NCBI GenBank assembly: GCA_024710355.1
Contig: JANJUX010000033.1
Location: 117,981 to 181,980, forward strand
From: Candidatus Rifleibacteriota bacterium
Lineage (GTDB): Bacteria; Muiribacteriota; Ozemobacteria; Ozemobacterales; Ozemobacteraceae
DNA length: 64,000 nucleotides
Direction of reading: 5' to 3'
Positions 1-9,801 of this stretch are shown here, piece after piece. Numbering within the stretch: position 1 is the first letter of the stretch; each line of letters opens with the position of its first letter. The translations under genes were made by a program, and so were the position numbers. The notes under the pieces are model-generated. The model did no database searches. It worked only from the letters and a program-made list of their open reading frames with translations, and was not told the DNA's origin.

Positions 1-330
1 GCCGTAGGTAAGGCGGGTCCCGGTAGTAGTGGTCTGGTTTGCCGCCGGCATTTTTCCGATCGGCATTTCATCGATTTCGGCGGCATTGGCTGACGGAATA
101 ATGCCGTCGACAACGGCTTTAAGAATATCGAGCACGCCTTTAAGAATCTTGAAAAAGCCGCGCAGTTCTTTTGTTTCGCCGTTCTGGGTTTGAGTCTGCG
201 GCTCATCGGCCGCCACGATTTTTTTCTGCGCCTGTGACCCGGTGTTGTTAACCTCGAAAGGGGTCTGGGCGGGAGCGGCATTTATAGTCAAGCAGAACAA
301 CGCAATCAGAATAATTGCATAACGCTTCAT
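1..330 (-). CDS. Small secreted protein, 3' end outside window
   Basis: The reading frame is open from an ATG at 330 to the left edge of the window (110 codons) with no stop, so the gene is partial at its C-terminus. The first 19 or so residues (MKRYAIILIALFCLTINAAP) look like a Sec signal peptide. The rest is polar (Gln/Thr-rich), with one hydrophobic patch around residues 60-85 (FFKILKGVLDILKAVVDGII). A Shine-Dalgarno-like GGAG lies about 9 nt before the ATG. It follows the pilin-like genes on the same strand after a 121-bp gap and may be the last gene of that operon. I do not recognise the family. The signal peptide and frame are seen directly; any link to pilus export is inference. Confidence 0.6.
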   Translation of the reverse strand, partial: MKRYAIILIALFCLTINAAPAQTPFEVNNTGSQAQKKIVAADEPQTQTQNGETKELRGFFKILKGVLDILKAVVDGIIPSANAAEIDEMPIGKMPAANQTTTTGTRLTYG

Positions 331-451
331 GTGTTTGTCTCCGGAAAAGCCTTGTTTAATGTGTACGATTCGTTAATTTTAACCGAAATTTGAATCGGAT
401 GAAAGAGGTGACAAGCAATTTTACCCGGCTGAATTGGTTCGAAAACGTCGG

Positions 452-1093
452 TCAGAAGTTTGCCTGCCAGTCCCAGAAGTCGTTTATAGCCGTGCCGGCT
501 GCAATAGAAGTGTTCTGTACACCCATAGTGCCAAAGCTTTCAAGCTGTAAAAGCTTTGCCGGAGCATTTACCTTTATCCTCGCCCATATTTGAGCCTGAA
601 AGGTTTTTCCGCCATCAAAATCTACAAATTTTCCCTGGGATTTGATCATGTAATAGTCTTCCCCGGTAATTGCATCAGATTTTGAGTATGAACAGATTAA
701 AAAACTGTAATCCTCGATATGAGCTTCTGTGTTCAGGGTAAAAGGCGACGAAATCTGCATCCATCCGGGTGCAATCAGCCTGGTTCCGCCAGCATATGTT
801 CTGGTCGCAGAAACCCACTCACAATAATGGTTGTCAGCATCGTTGGCAACCCTGACAAAATATGGTCTCGTTGAAGTTGCTACATCGAAGGTGGTTGGCT
901 CGATTCTCAACCTGCCCATAACCGCACCAACCCCGGCTAACGCCGAATAATACGCGTTTTTATAACCACTGCGCGCCGATTTTCCAGTCGATTCACTTTG
1001 AATTATGACGGTATTGCTAACAGATATGGCCATCATGTAGCCCATCATCATAACCAGCAGAACCAGCCCGGCCATACCTTTTCTTAAAGTCAT
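452..1093 (-). CDS. PilX-like minor pilin / exported protein
   Basis: About 213 residues. The N-terminus is short and basic, then has one long hydrophobic helix (MTLRKG followed by MAGLVLLVMMMGYMMAISV), as in PilX-type minor pilins, where cleavage would fall after the Gly. The Glu usual at position +5 of a mature pilin is not obvious, so processing by prepilin peptidase is uncertain. The remaining ~180 residues form an extracytoplasmic domain without a recognised motif. The frame is also open to a TTG at 1108, but the ATG at 1093 is preceded by AAAGGAG at good spacing. It lies 22 bp after the PulJ/PilW-like gene and is probably co-transcribed. The role (initiation or priming of pilus-like fibre assembly) is inferred from family and position. 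Confidence 0.65.
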   Translation of the reverse strand: MTLRKGMAGLVLLVMMMGYMMAISVSNTVIIQSESTGKSARSGYKNAYYSALAGVGAVMGRLRIEPTTFDVATSTRPYFVRVANDADNHYCEWVSATRTYAGGTRLIAPGWMQISSPFTLNTEAHIEDYSFLICSYSKSDAITGEDYYMIKSQGKFVDFDGGKTFQAQIWARIKVNAPAKLLQLESFGTMGVQNTSIAAGTAINDFWDWQANF

Positions 1094-1114
1094 ACCGACT
1101 CCTTTCAAATAAAA

Positions 1115-1738
1115 TCAGCGCATGATTATCGAACGCTTGTATTCAATTTCCCGCTCAAGATCAGGGTCGTCAGCATCTTCACTTCTCAGCAATCCTACCA
1201 CAAGGTGAACTTCAAGAAGGCGGTTAGCAAGACGATTAAAAGCAAGCTTTTTTACATTTCTGCCAATGTCATAATTATGCTGAGCAATCACAATCTTTTT
1301 TGTGCCCACAGCCGCATCGACGCTCCAACCATCGACTGATGCGCTTGCCCACCTGGCGCCTGCTGTTATAACTGCCGTCGAAGCAATTCTGGTTAATGGA
1401 TCATAAGTGATTTGAAAATCTAGCAACGTCGAGGTTGCCAAAAGCTGATAATCAGAAACATACTTCGAATATCTGAGCCGCGTAGAAGAACTGCCGATCG
1501 CCGGATAGGAAATGCCATTGGCATGCCAGAGTTCCCTTTCAACAAAGTCGAGAATCGCGTTACCCTCGTTTGCCAAGGAAATCGTACCGTGTGATTTCTG
1601 CCATAACTGGCCAGCAGACTGAACGTAGCCGATCAGAACTACCATCATCATTGCCATTACTGCCGAAGCAACCACAACTTCAGCTAGACTGAAGCCGGTT
1701 CTGGAAGACAATCTGTTTTTCTGTTCAGTAATCTGCAC
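1115..1738 (-). CDS. PulJ/PilW-like prepilin with N-methylation motif
   Basis: About 207 residues with a textbook type IV prepilin leader: a short basic leader, then G followed by FSLAEVVVASAVMAMMMVVLI. Cleavage would fall between Gly and Phe, and Glu is at mature position +5. The C-terminal domain has the mixed beta pattern of minor pseudopilins (PulJ/PilW size range). The start is uncertain. The frame is open to a TTG at 1759, but a GTG at 1738 has AAGG about 9 nt upstream and gives a more normal 15-residue leader. Either start overlaps the preceding GspH-like gene, which suggests translational coupling. The product would be inserted in the inner membrane, processed by a PilD-type peptidase (not in this window) and built into a pilus or pseudopilus. 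Confidence 0.75.
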   Translation of the reverse strand: MQITEQKNRLSSRTGFSLAEVVVASAVMAMMMVVLIGYVQSAGQLWQKSHGTISLANEGNAILDFVERELWHANGISYPAIGSSSTRLRYSKYVSDYQLLATSTLLDFQITYDPLTRIASTAVITAGARWASASVDGWSVDAAVGTKKIVIAQHNYDIGRNVKKLAFNRLANRLLEVHLVVGLLRSEDADDPDLEREIEYKRSIIMR

Positions 1739-2297
1739 TGTAGTATGCCTTGCTTTCAATTACCCCGGCCGGAGTAATGTCGACCTGGGCACCCTGGGCA
1801 TCGGGGTCAGAAGAGAAATTAAAAACAACCTGTTGTATACCGATTGGTGGAGCGTTGAAGGTATATGAACTTACAAGCAATCCGTCGGGTCGAAAAAATA
1901 TCAGCTGTGGCGGGTCTGGAAGGTATGAAATATTAATCGACGGGTCGTTTTCGCGCATTTCTTCGTCAAGAATGCTGATCCAGCGATTATGGGTCGGTAA
2001 AATGGCCTCGCCTTCAACCGTATCACCTGTCACACTGTCACAAAGCTCTTCAACTCTCCAACCAGCGCCGGTATTATCAAGTGTCAGACGAACATAGCAC
2101 TGATATTCAATGGCACGGTATCGCGCCAGTCTGATATCGGCAGTAAGCTTGGATGCGGCAGCATAAGACTGCTCGGTTGCATAGAAACTCCCGGCAGTGG
2201 GTACGATAATTGAAGACATAACTGCCACAATCAGCACAATACACAGCGCCTCCATGGCCGTGGTGCCGCATCTTGGAGTTAAAAACCGAATGGTCAT
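1725..2297 (-). CDS. GspH/FimT-like minor pseudopilin
   Basis: 190 residues. The N-terminus has a basic leader (MTIRFLTPRCG) followed by TTAMEALCIVLIVAVMSSIIVPTAG, which fits prepilin peptidase cleavage after Gly, with Glu at +5 of the mature chain and a long hydrophobic alpha1 helix. Size and the helix-then-beta layout match GspH/FimT-type minor pilins. Its ATG overlaps the TGA of the upstream giant prepilin gene (ATGA at 2294-2297), a strong sign of a single translationally coupled operon. It is likely a tip or initiation subunit assembled with the PilW-like and PilX-like products and the 2182-residue protein. Family assignment rests on the leader and context, since the globular part is divergent. 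Confidence 0.7.
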   Translation of the reverse strand: MTIRFLTPRCGTTAMEALCIVLIVAVMSSIIVPTAGSFYATEQSYAAASKLTADIRLARYRAIEYQCYVRLTLDNTGAGWRVEELCDSVTGDTVEGEAILPTHNRWISILDEEMRENDPSINISYLPDPPQLIFFRPDGLLVSSYTFNAPPIGIQQVVFNFSSDPDAQGAQVDITPAGVIESKAYYSADY

Positions 2298-5200
2298 GGC
2301 TTATATCTCCAGATGGAGTTTGTGGCACCCGTAATGCCGTTAAAGGAGGTAGATCCACCGAAAAGAAAAATAAACGGCCCATAAGGAACTGCTGTAACCT
2401 CGTTGCGAACAGCCGGCATGTTAGTAAGAATTCTGTAAGAATTCGTATCGGGGTTGTAAGCAATTGCACTTGCCGTATTGGTATTGGTATTCAGATAGTA
2501 GCCGCCAAAAATGAAGATTTCATCACCCCAAGAACAGGCTCCAACCTGGGTGCGACGATTAATCGAACTGGCCGCATTTGAAGCAGCAAAGTCAATGTTG
2601 ATCTTGTTGGTGGCATGCGAAAGATCGATCGCCGACCAGGTTGCAACGGCAAAGTCGTATTTGTAGATGAGGTTGTTCATCTGGGCGCCAAGAGCAGTGC
2701 CGGCACCAATGCAATAAAGATTGTAACGGCCTTCTTTACGACTGTAATGAGTTACCGCCGTACCGTTCATGACCGGCACCGGCAGAGACTGCATGCCAAC
2801 GGTCTGCCCCTTGAGCGGAAACATCATACGAGTGGTCCCGTCAACCTCAAGATCCCATTTTTTGATTCGCGGAATTGAATAGGATGCCCCGGTTGCTGAC
2901 CCGAAGCCAAACCAGGCACTGGTTCCACCAAGTTTAGTAGTCAGGTTGACTGGCAAGGTACCCGTAATGGTTGGCGTTGCCGGTTTAACCGGGTATTTTG
3001 AAATGTAGCCTGTAATAACCCTTGTTGGCCCGTCAAAATCAACCCAGACATATTTATCGGTGGTATCAGAAAGATTGACCAGAGAAGTCGGAAGGTCAAC
3101 TTCAGCAATCTCCGAATCATGAACGCCATCCTGAAGAATTGCCATACAGTTGGCAGAAACATCGAAGGTGTTCAGATAGTTATCAAGTTCGAGGGCAAAA
3201 CTGTTTGCAATGCCCTTGTAACCGACACCGACACCAACATCGTTTGTCAGAGCCGTGTTGCCGTTGCCCTGAACGATAAAACACAGACCATCGGCAGGTG
3301 TGGCGGAAAAATCGGTGATCTGCACAACAAAGTGGGTGGAAAATCTAGTACTGGCCGAAACGGTAATCGGGTCTTTCAGCCACACAGCGCCTTTCTGGCT
3401 GCCTGCGGCAGAAACAAGTTTGAGGTGATCACTCTCAATAGTTGCGTGGTTAACGGCGCTCAACTCTGCAGCAACTGTCGGAACATGCCCGGAAATGGCA
3501 TTCGGATTATAAAGTTTTACTTCATTGGTGATACCCGCGAATGAACCTGATTTGGTTGAAGACCACAGGCGCCACATTGCTACGTAATGTTCCTGAGCGT
3601 CATCGCCGGCTCTTGCCGTAAAACCGATAGTGGCATTGGCTCCAACGATAGAATCCAAAGATTGATTAAACACATGATTCAAAGCTGGCATTGCAGGTTT
3701 TCCCGGCTCAGCACTGCTGCTTGTCTGAGACATATAAACTCTGAGATTATTTGCGGGGTGATCATATTCAACCCAGAACCAGTTGTAGCGGTTTGAATTG
3801 TCGTTCATGTCAGAAGGTGCAGTCAAAACACTAAAATGAGTAGCAGAGGGATCGGCGTTTTTAATTATTGCGACATGATTGTCATTTGGATCCCATGCGC
3901 CACTGCTACCTGTGTCAAATTCAACGACAATACTATTGCCGATCCCACCATAGCCAAGATTACTGGCTGTATCAGGAGGCATAAGAGTGTTGCCTTGCCC
4001 GTGAACAACCAGGGCCATACCATTGTTCCCAAGAGACCACATACAAACAGCAAATTCGGTCGTAAAAGAATCCAATGTGTTTAGATCCAGCGGAGTGCTA
4101 TACCATGCGGCACCCCTCGTACCTGAACTGCTGGAAGTAAGCCTAAGCTTACTACTGTTAACAGATGTTGAAGACCTCGCTACGACATTTGCAGGAAGGC
4201 TGGGAAAGGAATCGTGGGTAAAATGGTTTGTCTGCAGCGGGTTGGCCTTTTCCCAGACCTTGAGATACCAGTCTTTGACTTTTATTGAACCACTGCCATC
4301 GTTGCAGGCGCCGGTAAAGCCAAACAGGGCGGGATTCCCGGCCCCACCAACCAATGAGGCAAGATCGGCATTAAAATCCTTGACGACCCATTTTGCGCTT
4401 TCCGGGTTATTGCTGCTGTTCGCCCAGACGTTCAACCTGTCTCTTACTCCATCGTAAACAACCCACCAGTAATAGGTTTCGGGTGTTCCATCGTAGCCGC
4501 TGCCAAGAACTCCGTCAGCAAAAGTTGCGTAATGGTCCGAGTTCGACCACGCCGGGTATGAGCCGTTTGTTGTAGCAGTGACGCTGTCCTCTACGTTGGG
4601 CGGGCTATCGTTGTTCTTTGTATCGATCCAAACCGCAAGGCTTTTAACTACCGCCCCGGTATTCGAATAACCCAGATTAGAGTTATTTGACCCCAATGCG
4701 GCAACACCTCTCGGGTCATTATGAACACAAAAGGTAACACCGTCTTTACCGTCGATCACTGTGGCAAAACTGGTATAAAACGAAGTATCCGCAGAAATAT
4801 TGAACAGTTTGTTCATGAAATATGAACCGTGTGAACTACTACCGGCACCCAGCTGCAAGGTCGGCGCACTTACCGTTGCCGCACCATTTTTCTGGTTTGC
4901 CACTGAATCCCAGCCGGTGGAGGAATTAAACTCATAGGTTGTATTGGCGTTACCCTTTATGCCACCGATAACCACATTACCAAACGGCGTTGGGGCGGCT
5001 GCATGCTGGAAGATGCTGGTCTTCTCTGAGTCGTCGTCGGGCCGCAAAGAGTCGAGCCGGGCGTTGCGATATGTGTAAGAAGCCGTGTCAAAAAGCGAAA
5101 CGCTGCTGTTGTTCTCGTCACTGGGCGCCATACCGCCGATCAGCATGATCTGGTCGTCTTCCCAGGGCAGCGCCGTAAAATCTCGCAGATGCTTCGGCAG

Positions 5201-8200
5201 CGTGAACCCCGAAACCGTGTTTCCCTTGCCTTTCGAGTCATATTTATAAATTGTCGAAGAGTTAGGATTGGCTTCAGTTCCGGGGGCGCCACCAAAATAA
5301 TAGATACCGCCACTGGCAACCGCCGCGCGGTGACTGCCAAAACCCGTGGGCGGCGCTGCAGCCACCAGAGCCGCCACATCAACAACCTGATCTCTGACAC
5401 TGCTGAAACTGCTGAATGGTCTGGTCAGCACGTAAGACACCGGCTTTTCTACTGACCGCTTTGTCAGCAGCGTGTGATCAGTTGCACTGACCAGAATTCT
5501 GCCCGGAATCGCAGGAACATAATCAAGCTTCATCGTAAAAATCGCGCCAGCAGCACCATCGCTTGCGCCGAGGATCAATCTTCTGCCATCAGGGGAAACA
5601 TCTATGTCGTTTATTGAACTGACACCGGTCGGAGTAAGATCTATACGCAAAGGCTGTGTGGCGGTGCCATCGAACAAAACAATGTTATTGCTGAATGGGC
5701 TGTAAGAGTGCAGAATTCTAGCTAAACGGTCAACAAAAAACAATGTCGGAAAAGCGGAGTCGCGCGAAAAACACAGCAAAACTTCAAGAGTTACACCAGC
5801 TGCCCTGTCTGGATATTGTGGCGGAGATGCGCCAACATCATAATTCTGCCCGTTTAAAACAAGTTCTTTCATCAGCGGTGGTTTGAACTTGAACGGTCTG
5901 AACATCTGCTCAGGCATGCTGGCAACCTTCGATTGATAGGCAGCCACAGATGTGACACCGGTAACATCGCCACTGTTATTGAAATAACCGATATAGGCGC
6001 CAAGGCCGGCGTCATTTGAAAAGAAGTCAAAGTGAATCGGTGTGGTTCTGGTCGCCGGATTATTCGCCAGCTGCGGATTAAAGTTGAAAGTGAAGGTATT
6101 GTCACCGCCGTCTTCAGCCCAGGCATTGCGGGTGCCTGAACGATACAACAGTGAATTATAGTGGCCATCCTGTGCAAATCTTGCCCCATCGTGGGTCAAA
6201 ATAGCCATATAGCTTGCCGGCCCGTGATACATATGCCCGGAAGCACCATAAAATATGTCATCATTAGAGCCAACATCATAGTTGAACTGAGCCGGAAATC
6301 TGTTCGGAGTCATCGCTAGCGAAGTGCTGGCGGTCAACGAATTGCCAGACTTGAATGGCAGGTCTACGGAATGCGGATCTTTGAAATAATTATTGCTCAA
6401 CTCAGAGCCATTGGCCGGATCATAACCTGTGGTTTTATATCGGGTATAGGCAAGACCAGCACTGGTCGGAAAATGCAGGTTGTTCATATCATAAAAATTA
6501 ATAGTCTGCTTAGTACCATTGCCGTAGGTATCGTAGATGGCAAGAATTGAATCATCAGCAGACAGAGCCATCTGCACAGCTCCCTTACCCGGAAAACCAT
6601 CGTGAACGTAGCGCCAGTATCCCATAATTCGATAGCTTTCGGTGGCGGTCTGCGTGTTATAACCTGGTTCGCGGCTTTTCTCGACCCAGAGAAGGATGGC
6701 ATCTTCATTTACACCGTTCCGACGCATCAGCACATAAGCCCCGCTTCGGCGATTCATTGGTTGAACATCATAAACATTGTAACCAGCGGCACTCTGTCCG
6801 GTTGTCACAAAACCAAGGGAAGGGTCAGCCTTCGGAAAACCTGTATTATCATCGGGTTCATATAAAAGAAAGCCATTATCAAGATTGTTATAGGTCAAGC
6901 TTGTGCCTGTAAGCCCGACGCCCGGAAAAAAGTTACCGGTAAATTGGACCGAAGTAGCGTTTCTGGTAGTCACCAACATACTGCCATCGAGCAGATATGT
7001 GCCATGGAAAGGGGTTCCGGCGGCCGGAAAATTCAAAGCATTGGGAAATTCTTCAATCGACTTCGTAGAAGTATTGAAGCGCTTTGGCTTTGAACCCGGC
7101 TGAAAATAACCCATAAAGAAGTGGTCGCCAGAAGCGCTTAATCCAAAAGAATAGGTTGGAGAAGCAATAGCTACAGCATTATCAGATATAATAATACCGT
7201 TTGTGTCGTTGCCGCCGTAAAGGTCGAGGCATTCAATCTTTGAACCACCCACATTGTTGCAAACCATCCACACATACTCGGCGATTCGACCTTTTACGTC
7301 TGAAGCGGCGCTGTTAAGCGTAAGAACTGCCGGCGCTATCGCATTCATATTAGCATAAGATCCGGCGGTCAAAGCACTCATATTGGGGAAAAGCAGCATA
7401 TTGTCGGAGGTTTTTGCGATAAGCTCTTCTCTGAAAGGGCTGTATTCAAGCTGAGTGATTGTCCAGTCGCCGGCACCGGAAGAAGGACCGCGGCCTACCA
7501 GTCTGCTTTTTGTTGTGGACTGCAAGGAAGAATTGGTTACCGGCAACCTGAAAACCTGCAGTCGTTTGGCACTTGCGCCACCATCTGCAGCATGCGAGGT
7601 AATGAGGTAGCGATTGTCATTGCTGACGAGAAAACCATGTTGAGCAGTGTCATTGCCGACAAAGGCGGTAGAGATGGTTCCTGAGGCAAAACTGGTGGGT
7701 GCATCGCTCAAAAAACTGTTGATATTGCTTCCGCCCATGCGCAGAAAGATTTCGTTGCCACCCCAGGATGAAGCAGCAGCCACCTGAACGAAATTGCTGG
7801 GGTGCGAGCCGCCGACATAGGTTGGTATTTCGGTGTTTGTATGAGTGTTTATACGCAAGATTCTATTGCTGGCAGCACCATCGTGGCAGGCAATCAGGGT
7901 TCCGTCATCGCACAACCGCAGGTCTTTGGCATTACTGCCGGAAGTCATGGTAAAAGTATTTGCAGCAATCCAGGTGCCTGGAGCGCCAACGCTGAAACCG
8001 CTCGGCACACCCAGAGCAGTTACCTTTGGAGTATTGTCATGTGTGAAGTAAAGAAATTTTCCGTCTGGCCTGAACACCATGCCACGGTCATTTCTGGTGC
8101 CATTATTACCATCAGTAGTCTCAGCAACGCTGCTGCCACACAACCCCGCATTGGTGTAAACAGTTACCGACTTTGAATAGTCGGGGTTTGTCTGGTCGAT

Positions 8201-8842
8201 ATTCAGCATTCTGATTTTGCCGGGGCATTTTATTGCCAGCCAGCGCCCATTCGGGTGCACTGCAAGATGCAGCGGAATATCACCATCTTCAAGGGTCCAT
8301 TCGTCGATCAGTTCGTGGTTCATCGGGTTAATAACCGAAATAACTCTGGTTGACGGGTGCGCGACAAAGACCATATCAGGCGGCGGCGGTGGCGGGCAAA
8401 GCATGGTTATCATGCTGATGGTTGCCACATCAGGCACATCGTCAATGCCTGAATTGCGCAATCCGACAACCACAGAAACCGCACACAGATCAGGGTGTTG
8501 AGCACCGTCAATTACCGCATTCTGGCCAGTCAGAGTCGCGGCAGGCACCACCTCAACCTGCAGATCAAAATAAAACTGCGGGTCACTTGAATTGGGGTAT
8601 GCAAGTGCTTCAAGCTGGTTTACCGGGGTTTCTCCCTGATATGAACCCACATAAGAAAGCTGGGCCATCTTTGATTCAGCAAAATTCATCATGGCTGCCC
8701 GCAATTCAAGGGCCTGTGTATTGCTCACACCCTGCTGCAAAGTTCCGACCACCGGCACCATAAGGCTTCCGGCAACCATTATCATGATCAGGGCTTCTGC
8801 CAGCGTTACGCCTGAACGCCTTTTTCCGGTCGGATCTTTCAT
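2294..8842 (-). CDS. Giant prepilin-leader adhesin: propeller, kelch and lectin-like domains
   Basis: 2182 residues from the ATG at 8842 (AGGGAAG upstream); the frame extends to 8911 without a better start. The N-terminus, MKDPTGKRRSG then VTLAEALIMIMVAGSLMVPV, is a class III prepilin leader with Glu at +5. Residues ~140-1100 are repeats of the YVTN/WD type (for example HPNGRWLAI, SPDGRRLIL). Kelch-like blades lie at ~1175-1310 (GGIYYFGG, DQIMLIGG) and again at ~2095-2182 (DEIFIFGG, PFIFLFGG). Three legume L-type-lectin-like domains lie at ~1330-1530, 1545-1760 and 1800-2000, with hallmark segments such as GIANSFALELD and GNSIVVEFD. The predicted product is a fibre-tip adhesin carried by a pilin helix, first gene of the operon. 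Domain borders are approximate, and sugar binding is inferred. Confidence 0.75.
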   Translation of the reverse strand: MKDPTGKRRSGVTLAEALIMIMVAGSLMVPVVGTLQQGVSNTQALELRAAMMNFAESKMAQLSYVGSYQGETPVNQLEALAYPNSSDPQFYFDLQVEVVPAATLTGQNAVIDGAQHPDLCAVSVVVGLRNSGIDDVPDVATISMITMLCPPPPPPDMVFVAHPSTRVISVINPMNHELIDEWTLEDGDIPLHLAVHPNGRWLAIKCPGKIRMLNIDQTNPDYSKSVTVYTNAGLCGSSVAETTDGNNGTRNDRGMVFRPDGKFLYFTHDNTPKVTALGVPSGFSVGAPGTWIAANTFTMTSGSNAKDLRLCDDGTLIACHDGAASNRILRINTHTNTEIPTYVGGSHPSNFVQVAAASSWGGNEIFLRMGGSNINSFLSDAPTSFASGTISTAFVGNDTAQHGFLVSNDNRYLITSHAADGGASAKRLQVFRLPVTNSSLQSTTKSRLVGRGPSSGAGDWTITQLEYSPFREELIAKTSDNMLLFPNMSALTAGSYANMNAIAPAVLTLNSAASDVKGRIAEYVWMVCNNVGGSKIECLDLYGGNDTNGIIISDNAVAIASPTYSFGLSASGDHFFMGYFQPGSKPKRFNTSTKSIEEFPNALNFPAAGTPFHGTYLLDGSMLVTTRNATSVQFTGNFFPGVGLTGTSLTYNNLDNGFLLYEPDDNTGFPKADPSLGFVTTGQSAAGYNVYDVQPMNRRSGAYVLMRRNGVNEDAILLWVEKSREPGYNTQTATESYRIMGYWRYVHDGFPGKGAVQMALSADDSILAIYDTYGNGTKQTINFYDMNNLHFPTSAGLAYTRYKTTGYDPANGSELSNNYFKDPHSVDLPFKSGNSLTASTSLAMTPNRFPAQFNYDVGSNDDIFYGASGHMYHGPASYMAILTHDGARFAQDGHYNSLLYRSGTRNAWAEDGGDNTFTFNFNPQLANNPATRTTPIHFDFFSNDAGLGAYIGYFNNSGDVTGVTSVAAYQSKVASMPEQMFRPFKFKPPLMKELVLNGQNYDVGASPPQYPDRAAGVTLEVLLCFSRDSAFPTLFFVDRLARILHSYSPFSNNIVLFDGTATQPLRIDLTPTGVSSINDIDVSPDGRRLILGASDGAAGAIFTMKLDYVPAIPGRILVSATDHTLLTKRSVEKPVSYVLTRPFSSFSSVRDQVVDVAALVAAAPPTGFGSHRAAVASGGIYYFGGAPGTEANPNSSTIYKYDSKGKGNTVSGFTLPKHLRDFTALPWEDDQIMLIGGMAPSDENNSSVSLFDTASYTYRNARLDSLRPDDDSEKTSIFQHAAAPTPFGNVVIGGIKGNANTTYEFNSSTGWDSVANQKNGAATVSAPTLQLGAGSSSHGSYFMNKLFNISADTSFYTSFATVIDGKDGVTFCVHNDPRGVAALGSNNSNLGYSNTGAVVKSLAVWIDTKNNDSPPNVEDSVTATTNGSYPAWSNSDHYATFADGVLGSGYDGTPETYYWWVVYDGVRDRLNVWANSSNNPESAKWVVKDFNADLASLVGGAGNPALFGFTGACNDGSGSIKVKDWYLKVWEKANPLQTNHFTHDSFPSLPANVVARSSTSVNSSKLRLTSSSSGTRGAAWYSTPLDLNTLDSFTTEFAVCMWSLGNNGMALVVHGQGNTLMPPDTASNLGYGGIGNSIVVEFDTGSSGAWDPNDNHVAIIKNADPSATHFSVLTAPSDMNDNSNRYNWFWVEYDHPANNLRVYMSQTSSSAEPGKPAMPALNHVFNQSLDSIVGANATIGFTARAGDDAQEHYVAMWRLWSSTKSGSFAGITNEVKLYNPNAISGHVPTVAAELSAVNHATIESDHLKLVSAAGSQKGAVWLKDPITVSASTRFSTHFVVQITDFSATPADGLCFIVQGNGNTALTNDVGVGVGYKGIANSFALELDNYLNTFDVSANCMAILQDGVHDSEIAEVDLPTSLVNLSDTTDKYVWVDFDGPTRVITGYISKYPVKPATPTITGTLPVNLTTKLGGTSAWFGFGSATGASYSIPRIKKWDLEVDGTTRMMFPLKGQTVGMQSLPVPVMNGTAVTHYSRKEGRYNLYCIGAGTALGAQMNNLIYKYDFAVATWSAIDLSHATNKINIDFAASNAASSINRRTQVGACSWGDEIFIFGGYYLNTNTNTASAIAYNPDTNSYRILTNMPAVRNEVTAVPYGPFIFLFGGSTSFNGITGATNSIWRYKP

Positions 8843-9011
8843 AAAGACTTCCCTTCTATCGGGCAAAATCAATGCCCCAAGAACTCTCTGACAATTAGAA
8901 CACAGCAACAACCATGCCCAGAACCAAGCTTATTGAGGGGCTGAAATCGGCTTAAACAAAACCATTCAAAACCCAACACCAAGGGTACAAGTTATTTCTT
9001 TTGCTTCTTTA

Positions 9012-9041
9012 ATCATACACCCAGAACATAAACAAAGTAAA
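9012..9041 (-). promoter_or_regulatory. Candidate sigma70 promoter for the pilin operon
   Basis: Read on the minus strand, TTTACT (9041-9036) and TATGAT (9017-9012) are 18 bp apart and lie about 170 bp upstream of the giant prepilin ATG. The 317-bp gap (8843-9159) is the shared divergent control region with the Uma2 gene; beyond the two promoter candidates it is A/T-rich and holds no gene. Confidence 0.4.
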
Positions 9042-9123
9042 AAAAATTGACCTGCCGTAAAAAATCTTTTCAGGCAAAGAGTTGACTTTGGAGGATCTTT
9101 TCAGAAGCAAAACGTAAATGCTG

Positions 9124-9132
9124 TGGTATAAT
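9124..9132 (+). promoter_or_regulatory. Extended -10 promoter for the Uma2 gene
   Basis: The string TGGTATAAT is a perfect extended -10 element (TGn plus TATAAT) 28 bp before the Uma2 ATG. No good -35 hexamer is found at 17 bp, as is common for extended -10 promoters. Confidence 0.5.
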
Positions 9133-9159
9133 TTTTCGGAATAATCAGTGGAGCGAGCC

Positions 9160-9786
9160 ATGGTCGGTGTCAAACGCAAAAAGCCTGAAAAGTATTCTTA
9201 TGCTGACTATCTGACCTGGGATGATGACAAGCGCTACGAGATAATCGACGGTGAAGTATTCGATATGACTTCGCCGGGTGTATTGCATCAGAGCATTTCC
9301 ATGGAACTTGCAAGAATACTTGCGAATTTCTTCGAAAATAAATCCTGCAAAGTGTTCGCAGCGCCTCTCGACGTGCTGCTGGCAAAAAATGCCAGCAAAG
9401 CCGAGGAGGTATTTACCGTTGTACAGCCAGACATTATGGTAGTCTGCGACCCGAAGAAAATCGAAGAACGCGGCATCGTCGGCGCACCCGACCTGGTAGT
9501 CGAGATCATCTCGCCGTCAACGTCATCGAAAGACAATATCATCAAGCGCCGAATCTACGAGCAGGCCGGTGTTAAAGAGTTCTGGCTGGTTCACCCCGTC
9601 GACCGCCTGATTCGGGTCTACAAGCTTGGCAAAGACGGGTTATTCGGGCGCGAAGACATTTATGACGATCAGGCACAGATCGAGATTGCGCAGTTTGCCG
9701 GCTTGAGCATCGACTGCCGACGCCTGTTTCCGCCTCTGCCGAAAGTCAGGCGTGTAAAATCGCCACCCCCGGCAAAATACGGGTAA
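9160..9786 (+). CDS. Uma2-family (DUF820) PD-(D/E)XK endonuclease-like protein
   Basis: 208 residues. It has the typical Uma2 layout: YLTWDDDKRYEIIDGEVFDM near the N-terminus, HQSIS, then VQPDIMVVCD and GAPDLVVEIISPSTSSKD, followed by RIYEQAGVKEFWLVHP. The VQPD Asp and the VEI Glu are the usual acidic nuclease positions. The ATG at 9160 has GGAG 6 nt upstream and is preferred to the in-frame GTG at 9148. These proteins are abundant in cyanobacteria and other environmental phyla. Some are linked to restriction or mobile DNA, but no cellular role is firmly established. It is a single-gene unit between two minus-strand operons, and its 3' end lies 15 bp from the convergent cyclase gene. Confidence 0.85.
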   Translation: MVGVKRKKPEKYSYADYLTWDDDKRYEIIDGEVFDMTSPGVLHQSISMELARILANFFENKSCKVFAAPLDVLLAKNASKAEEVFTVVQPDIMVVCDPKKIEERGIVGAPDLVVEIISPSTSSKDNIIKRRIYEQAGVKEFWLVHPVDRLIRVYKLGKDGLFGREDIYDDQAQIEIAQFAGLSIDCRRLFPPLPKVRRVKSPPPAKYG

Positions 9787-9801
9787 TCGGCCCGCCCCTT
9801 T

